From positions 8,436 through 19,500 of the forward strand of contig PAAB01000065.1 of NCBI GenBank assembly GCA_002591705.1: DNA of 11,065 nt, in the 5' to 3' direction. The first letter of the stretch is position 1. Each line of letters starts with the position of its first letter. Both the position numbers and the translations under genes were made by a program. Source of the DNA: Phycisphaerae bacterium. GTDB lineage: Bacteria; Planctomycetota; Phycisphaerae; Phycisphaerales; SM1A02. Of this stretch, positions 7,471 to 11,065 are shown in pieces. The notes below the pieces were generated by a model. That model was not told the origin of the DNA. It searched no databases and saw only the letters and a program-made list of their open reading frames with translations.

Positions 7471-8430
7471 ATGAAGCAACGCATACTCCACATGACGACG
7501 CTGGCGGCGATCGTGTCCGCCGGCTCGTCGGTCTGCGGCAGCGAATGCTGCCCCGCGGACGTCACCGGCGACGGCATGGTCAACACCGAGGAGCTTCTCG
7601 GCGTGCTGGCGGATTGTGGCCCCTGTTCCGGCGGACACCATGACTCCTGCGCGATGGACATCGACGGTTCCGGCCACGTCGGCGTCGACGATCTGCTGGC
7701 CGTGCTGTCCGGCTGGGGCATGTGCCCCGGCCACAGTCACGGCGACTACACGGATCTCGCCGAATGGGGCGACTTCCACGGGTCCAACAACAACTCGCAT
7801 CACGACGAGATGGTGGGCGGTCGGACGCACATCACCACCGAGGCCATGGTGGCCTACAACAACCTGCGGGGATTCCTCGGCCTGGCGCCGCTGAGCTACG
7901 AGGATGTCGGCCAGTGGGCGTTCGATGAGGCGCTGACCAACAACAGCCAGGCCTGGGGCAACGACATGAAGGGTGTGGGTCTCTGGTACGCCATGCAGGG
8001 CGCCAAGGTCGGCTGGATCACGGACGAGGCCTACGACCCGCAGATCCTGGCGGACATCCAGCGCACGGCCCGCACGGTGTGCGATCCGGACGAGGTGATG
8101 GACATGGTCCGAGCCTACGGCATCGACGGCTACGCCGACTACCTCGAGTCGAACGGCATGGTCGAGACGTTCATCAACACGATCAAGATGGAGCCGCACT
8201 ACGCGGGCTGGATGCACGGCCGCTGCCACGGGTTCCGTTCCATCGAGGGTGTCGCGATCAATCACGACATCAACCACCTCACGGTGCTCAACTGGGCGCA
8301 GACCTTGCCCTTCTACAACGACACCTTCGACTGGCCGCAGTGGCCGGCCCTCGACGTGTCGGACTCGGGCGTGATCGAGTACTTCCAGAGCATCGTCGTC
8401 CTGGGCAATCCCGAGGGTCAGAACATGTGA
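7471..8430 (+). CDS. Secreted His-rich protein of unknown function with N-terminal dockerin-like module
   Basis: A 319-aa protein whose main domain I do not recognise. Residues 1-23 are a signal peptide (HMTTLAAIVSAGSSVCG). Unlike its neighbours, the dockerin-like tag comes first: loops D30-T32-D34-N38-E41 and D63-D65-S67-D74, then GWGMCPG (81-87). The rest (about 88-319) is acidic, rich in Trp, Tyr and His, and has no membrane segment. Histidines at 88, 90, 110, 111, 243, 249, 253, 265 and 269, in patterns such as HGRCHGF and NHDINHL, could bind a metal, which is inference. The C-terminus has WPQWPALDV and IVVLGNPEGQNM, which look like conserved family ends. ATG 7471 has a Shine-Dalgarno AAAGGAG; an upstream GTG (7432) with AAGGAGG would add 13 residues. 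A GC hairpin lies 76 nt after the stop. Confidence 0.9.
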   Translation: MKQRILHMTTLAAIVSAGSSVCGSECCPADVTGDGMVNTEELLGVLADCGPCSGGHHDSCAMDIDGSGHVGVDDLLAVLSGWGMCPGHSHGDYTDLAEWGDFHGSNNNSHHDEMVGGRTHITTEAMVAYNNLRGFLGLAPLSYEDVGQWAFDEALTNNSQAWGNDMKGVGLWYAMQGAKVGWITDEAYDPQILADIQRTARTVCDPDEVMDMVRAYGIDGYADYLESNGMVETFINTIKMEPHYAGWMHGRCHGFRSIEGVAINHDINHLTVLNWAQTLPFYNDTFDWPQWPALDVSDSGVIEYFQSIVVLGNPEGQNM

Positions 8431-8505
8431 CGAGGGTGTTTCCCGGCAGGCTCCGTCGATCCGACGGAGCGGGCACTCCCCGCACGTCTCCGCACGGAGA
8501 CCGAC

Positions 8506-8535
8506 ACCGCACCCCCGCTCCCGCGGGGGTGCGGT
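8506..8535 (+). terminator. GC-rich hairpin, copy 1 of a shared 3' stem-loop
   Basis: The arms CCGCACCCCCGC (8507-8518) and GCGGGGGTGCGG (8523-8534) pair perfectly over 12 bp around a TCCC loop, plus one outer A-T pair. It sits 76 nt after the stop of the His-rich protein. No T-run follows, so it may be an atypical terminator, an mRNA 3'-end stabiliser or a REP-like element. The same left arm recurs after the next two genes. Confidence 0.6.
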
Positions 8536-8667
8536 CGCTGGGGGCATGCGTCCCCAATTCACCGTGCTGCCTCAGGAATGTCGCCGAGGGCCCGACAAGG
8601 GAGGATTTTCATTGCCTTGGGCTCACGCCTCTGCTGTAATGGAGGATTCGCGGCCTTCGCCGCCACC

Positions 8668-8683
8668 TTGTGGGAGAGAACCA
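8668..8683 (+). promoter_or_regulatory. Ribosome-binding leader of first beta-helix gene
   Basis: TTGTGGGAGAGAACCA directly precedes the ATG at 8684, with GGGAGA as Shine-Dalgarno. It matches the leader of the second beta-helix gene except for one extra GA there. It fixes the start at 8684 rather than an in-frame ATG at 8546, whose 46 extra residues show no protein character and would bury the signal peptide. Confidence 0.8.
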
Positions 8684-9934
8684 ATGAAGTTCATGTGCAC
8701 CTTCACCGCAACCTGCCTGGCTCTGCTGGGAACGGCAACTGCGGACACCATCACCGTCTGCGAGTCGGGATGCGACTACGACGATCTTCTGCCTGCCGTA
8801 CAAGCGGCGCAAGCTGGCGATGTCATTGAGATCGGACCCGGCGTATGGAAATTCAATGTTGATAATGGCGATGGCGGATGCGACTTTGAAAAACCATCTG
8901 ACGATTGCAATATTCCAGCCGTAACCCTTCGCGGTTCAGTCGTTACGGATGGCAAACCAACTACCAAGATCTACAAATGCCTTCTCAGGGTAGTAGAAGA
9001 CACCATATTCGAGAACATTCAATTCGGTGTCAGCTTCACCGACAACTTCAATGGCTTCTACATGGAAGAGGCATCGCCGACGTTCACAAATTGCGTCTTC
9101 TACAACTGCAACAGAGCCACCTCGGATTTCGAAACGCCAGCGTCCATATTCCCGATATTCGGATCCTCTCCGAAGTTCGATAACTGCGACTTCACAGCGA
9201 TGGGAGGACTCACCGATGAAAACGTTCGCGCGACACTGTTCAGAATCAGTGAATCCCTTCAAGGCATGGGAAACCCTGGTCAACCAAGCAACCCGGTATT
9301 CACGAACTGTAATTTCCGAGACTGTGGAGCCTCGTTCTCTGGTTTGATCCTTTGTCAAAGTCGCGGCACGTTCGTCGACTGTACATTCGAAGACAACTCT
9401 TCCACATCAAGCATCTTCTACGTGAGAGCCAATGAACAGCTCCTGATTAAGGGCTGCTCCTTCATCGGCAACATCACCGATCCAGGACCCCCTCCCAATG
9501 GTGGAGCCGCGATCTACATTTCCTCTTCCGCCAATGATGTGAGGATCGAATCCTGCCAATTCACCAAGAACTTTTCGACCACTCGCGGTGGTGCCGTGTG
9601 TTCCACCGGTGGATCGCCTGAACTGATCGACTGCGTGTTCACGGGCAATGTCGCGGGCGCCTCCGGTGGAGCCATCTACTGCAGTGCGACCGGTCTCACG
9701 CTGGCCAACTGTCAATTCTCCAGCAACTTTCCCGATGCAATCACCGGGCCGTTCGCGACCACGAACCCGTCGCATCTGGCCGGTGATGTGAACAACGACG
9801 GCACGGTTGATCAGCTCGATGTCGAGGCACTGCAGAATCAGCTGGGCAGCTGCCAGAACGACACCAACGGCGACGGAACCGTCGATGTGCTGGATCTGAT
9901 GAAGGTCATCCACAACTGGGGCGCCTGCCCGTAA
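8684..9934 (+). CDS. Secreted right-handed beta-helix protein with C-terminal dockerin-like tag
   Basis: A 416-aa exported protein. The signal peptide is 1-20 (cleavage TATA-D). A module TITVCESGCDYDDLLPAVQ (22-40) followed by GDVIEI (45-50) opens the parallel beta-helix. The helix body shows many coils of the form F-x-N/D-C-x-F: FTNCVF (134-139), FDNCDF (165-170), FTNCNF (206-211), FVDCTF, IKGCSF, IESCQF, LIDCVF and LANCQF, with GGA turns near the end. This fold occurs in pectate lyases, alginate epimerases and NosD-like proteins, but no catalytic residues can be assigned. The tag covers 367-416 with loops D368-N370-D372-D376-D379 and D393-N395-D397-D401-D404, ending WGACP. The body (about 47% GC at 8881-9000, hand count) is far lower in GC than the neighbours. 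The next gene is a tandem paralogue. Confidence 0.93.
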   Translation: MKFMCTFTATCLALLGTATADTITVCESGCDYDDLLPAVQAAQAGDVIEIGPGVWKFNVDNGDGGCDFEKPSDDCNIPAVTLRGSVVTDGKPTTKIYKCLLRVVEDTIFENIQFGVSFTDNFNGFYMEEASPTFTNCVFYNCNRATSDFETPASIFPIFGSSPKFDNCDFTAMGGLTDENVRATLFRISESLQGMGNPGQPSNPVFTNCNFRDCGASFSGLILCQSRGTFVDCTFEDNSSTSSIFYVRANEQLLIKGCSFIGNITDPGPPPNGGAAIYISSSANDVRIESCQFTKNFSTTRGGAVCSTGGSPELIDCVFTGNVAGASGGAIYCSATGLTLANCQFSSNFPDAITGPFATTNPSHLAGDVNNDGTVDQLDVEALQNQLGSCQNDTNGDGTVDVLDLMKVIHNWGACP

Positions 9935-9969
9935 CCATCCGGCTCATTCGACTCCATCTCTGCAACCTC

Positions 9970-9997
9970 CCGCACCCCCGCTCCCGCTGGGGGGCAG
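9970..9997 (+). terminator. Decayed GC-rich hairpin, copy 2 of the shared 3' stem-loop
   Basis: The left arm CCGCACCCCCGC (9970-9981) and TCCC loop are identical to copy 1. The right arm GCTGGGGGGCAG (9986-9997) differs at three positions, leaving 9 of 12 pairs. It begins 36 nt after the stop of the first beta-helix gene. Termination strength is probably reduced. Confidence 0.45.
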
Positions 9998-10034
9998 CCG
10001 ATGCGGCCCTCAGGGGCGAACGTGCCCGGTGGTC

Positions 10035-10055
10035 ACCAAATACGGGGTTTTTGGT
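10035..10055. promoter_or_regulatory. Small inverted repeat ACCAAA/TTTGGT upstream of second beta-helix gene
   Basis: ACCAAA (10035-10040) and TTTGGT (10050-10055) are complementary around a 9-nt spacer that contains GGGG and T's. It lies about 75 bp before the ATG at 10129 in the 194-bp gap between the beta-helix genes. It could be a weak terminator with a T-tract or a protein site; the evidence is weak. Confidence 0.2.
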
Positions 10056-10110
10056 TGCATCCGGACTACTGACTTGCTGGAATGCTGTGTCGCTGGCACA
10101 TCATTGCCAG

Positions 10111-10128
10111 TTGTGGGAGAGAGAACCA
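10111..10128 (+). promoter_or_regulatory. Ribosome-binding leader of second beta-helix gene
   Basis: TTGTGGGAGAGAGAACCA ends exactly at the ATG at 10129. It equals the leader of the first beta-helix gene with a GA duplication between the Shine-Dalgarno and the start. It sets the start here rather than at the in-frame TTG at 10051. Looser similarity (GCTG-x-AATG and later blocks) extends about 60-70 nt upstream in both genes. Confidence 0.8.
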
Positions 10129-10971
10129 ATGCGACGTATCTGTACCTCTATCGTGGCCACGTTGGTCCTGGCCGGAACATCATCTGCTGACACGATCACG
10201 GTGTGCCTGTCCGGATGCGACTACCAGGACATCACGAGTGCTCTTGAAAATGCATCGAGTGGCGACGTGATCGAAATAGATCCCGAAGACTCCAACTACT
10301 CCGGCTTTACGATTGATAAGAATCTGACCATTACCATCAACGGCAATGGGGCTACGGTCAAAGGCACGGACCTGGCCGATCAACTCGTGTTGGTCGAAGG
10401 TGGGGCGACCGCGACGATTAACAACTTGACGATCACCGAGGGCAGTGGCGCTGGCATGTCCATCGAAGCCGGAGCCACGGTCACTCTCAACAAATGCACG
10501 ATCTCGGACAACACAGCCGCTGGCATGTCTCTCCAAAATGGAGCCACAGTCGCTCTCAACAACTGCATGATCTCCGACAATCAGGAAGATGGCGTGCATT
10601 CCGAAGGAGCGACGGTCAACATCAGCGGCTGCAATATCTCGAGAAACACACCTCACAACATCATCGGACCGACCAACGTCGTCCTCGACCTGCGCGGCGA
10701 GGCCAGTCCCGTCATCACCCTTGAGAACTCGGTCATCTGTGGCACCGGCGAACACGTCCGGGGCCTGATCCTCGTCGTCGGCGAGATCCGAATCTCCGAC
10801 TGCGCCGACGAGGGCGATCTCAACGGCGACGGCACCGTGGACGCTGCGGATCTGACCGCGCTGCACGAGGCGACGGGCATCTGCCGGTCGGATGTCGATC
10901 ACAACGGGGTCACCGACGTCAACGACCTGCTCCGGCTCGTCAAGGACGGCTGGGGTGGACACTGCCCGTGA
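10129..10971 (+). CDS. Secreted short beta-helix protein with C-terminal dockerin-like tag (paralogue of preceding gene)
   Basis: A 280-aa exported protein. The signal peptide is 1-20 (cleavage TSSA-D). DTITVCLSGCDYQDI (21-35) and GDVIEI (45-50) repeat the opening of the upstream paralogue almost exactly. The beta-helix body is shorter and more regular: three coils of 23, 23 and 22 residues (108-130, 131-153, 154-175) of the form G-A-T-V-x-L-N-x-C-x-I-S-D-N. The tag (about 228-280) has loops D230-N232-D234-D238-D241 and D255-D257-N259-D263-D266 and ends in WGGHCP at the C-terminus. Short regular helices like this often serve in binding or adhesion, and no active site is seen. The body has lower GC (about 48-55% at 10261-10380) than the tag (72% at 10801-10860). 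A perfect GC hairpin begins 38 nt after the stop. Confidence 0.92.
   Translation: MRRICTSIVATLVLAGTSSADTITVCLSGCDYQDITSALENASSGDVIEIDPEDSNYSGFTIDKNLTITINGNGATVKGTDLADQLVLVEGGATATINNLTITEGSGAGMSIEAGATVTLNKCTISDNTAAGMSLQNGATVALNNCMISDNQEDGVHSEGATVNISGCNISRNTPHNIIGPTNVVLDLRGEASPVITLENSVICGTGEHVRGLILVVGEIRISDCADEGDLNGDGTVDAADLTALHEATGICRSDVDHNGVTDVNDLLRLVKDGWGGHCP
10450..10653 (+). repeat. Three tandem in-frame repeats (69, 69 and 66 bp) coding beta-helix coils
   Basis: Units start at 10450, 10519 and 10588. Units 1 and 2 share GCTGGCATGTC and further blocks at the DNA level (gagccac, ctctcaacaa, gatctc-gacaa), so their duplication is fairly recent. Unit 3 matches mainly in protein. Each unit makes one turn of the helix with a Cys at the same place (123, 146, 168). 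Confidence 0.85.
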
Positions 10972-11009
10972 CCCGCTGAGCAACCCCCCACTCCTTCTGT
11001 ACAACCCCT

Positions 11010-11037
11010 CCGCACCCCCGCTCACGCGGGGGTGCGG
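11010..11037 (+). terminator. GC-rich hairpin, copy 3 of the shared 3' stem-loop
   Basis: The arms CCGCACCCCCGC (11010-11021) and GCGGGGGTGCGG (11026-11037) form the same perfect 12-bp stem as copy 1, with loop TCAC instead of TCCC. Both are followed by TCG. It begins 38 nt after the stop of the second beta-helix gene. No T-run follows. Confidence 0.6.
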
Positions 11038-11065
11038 TCGTCTGACCCCTGAGTGCACCGACTCC

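Noticed and set aside
7450..8562. Minus-strand frame of 370 aa opposite the His-rich protein
   Set aside because: Antisense shadow covering a gene with signal peptide, Shine-Dalgarno and calcium-loop motifs on the plus strand.
8546..8683. N-terminal extension of the first beta-helix protein from the ATG at 8546
   Set aside because: The added 46 residues would bury the signal peptide; the ATG at 8684 has a Shine-Dalgarno leader shared with the paralogue.
2309..10971. Classic cellulosome locus
   Set aside because: No cohesin, scaffoldin, carbohydrate-binding module or glycoside hydrolase is visible; only the tag resembles dockerins.
1..11065. CRISPR arrays, tRNA or rRNA genes, transposases or integrases
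   Set aside because: No spaced direct repeats, clover-leaf-like sequence, rRNA-like segment or recombinase motif was seen on reading the window.

Overview
The window reads as chromosome of a Planctomycetota bacterium, most likely of the Phycisphaerales type. This rests on three signs: high GC (about 65-72% in most genes by eye); secreted proteins carrying two-repeat dockerin/EF-hand tags of the form G-D-x-x-G-D-G-T-V-x-V-x-D-L-L ... W-G-x-C; and Cys-rich G-x-C-C-x-x-D-G-x-C repeats joined to a pre-peptidase-like beta-sandwich. The placement is by recalled family style, not by a search.

Left part (1-2199): two divergent genes. A glutamate decarboxylase (minus strand, running off the left edge with 380 residues visible) is followed by an ExoV-like polysaccharide pyruvyl transferase family protein on the plus strand.

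Middle (2309-7185): two consecutive plus-strand genes for secreted alpha/beta-hydrolase esterases of the feruloyl-esterase/PHB-depolymerase type. The first ends in a dockerin-like tag. In the second the tag has become internal and its second calcium loop is lost, followed by two 40-residue Cys repeats and a PPC-like domain. A convergent ABC exporter (fused membrane and ATPase domains, 665 aa) ends 30 bp from the second esterase.

Right part (7471-11065): three plus-strand secreted proteins. The first is a His-rich protein of unknown function with its dockerin-like module at the N-terminus. The other two are right-handed beta-helix paralogues in tandem, sharing a signal peptide, a T-V-C-x-S-G-C-D-Y module, a C-terminal dockerin-like tag and an almost identical ribosome-binding leader. 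Each of these three genes is followed by a GC-rich hairpin with the same left arm; two copies are perfect 12-bp stems and one is decayed.

Taken together, 2309-10971 is an export-oriented region: five Sec-signal proteins bear the same calcium-binding tag with different functional parts (two esterases, two beta-helices, one unknown). No cohesin is visible, so the tag's partner or sorting role is open. The beta-helix bodies have clearly lower GC (about 47-55%) than their own tags and neighbours, which suggests modular domain acquisition. The decarboxylase, pyruvyl transferase and ABC exporter have no visible functional tie to the secreted set.
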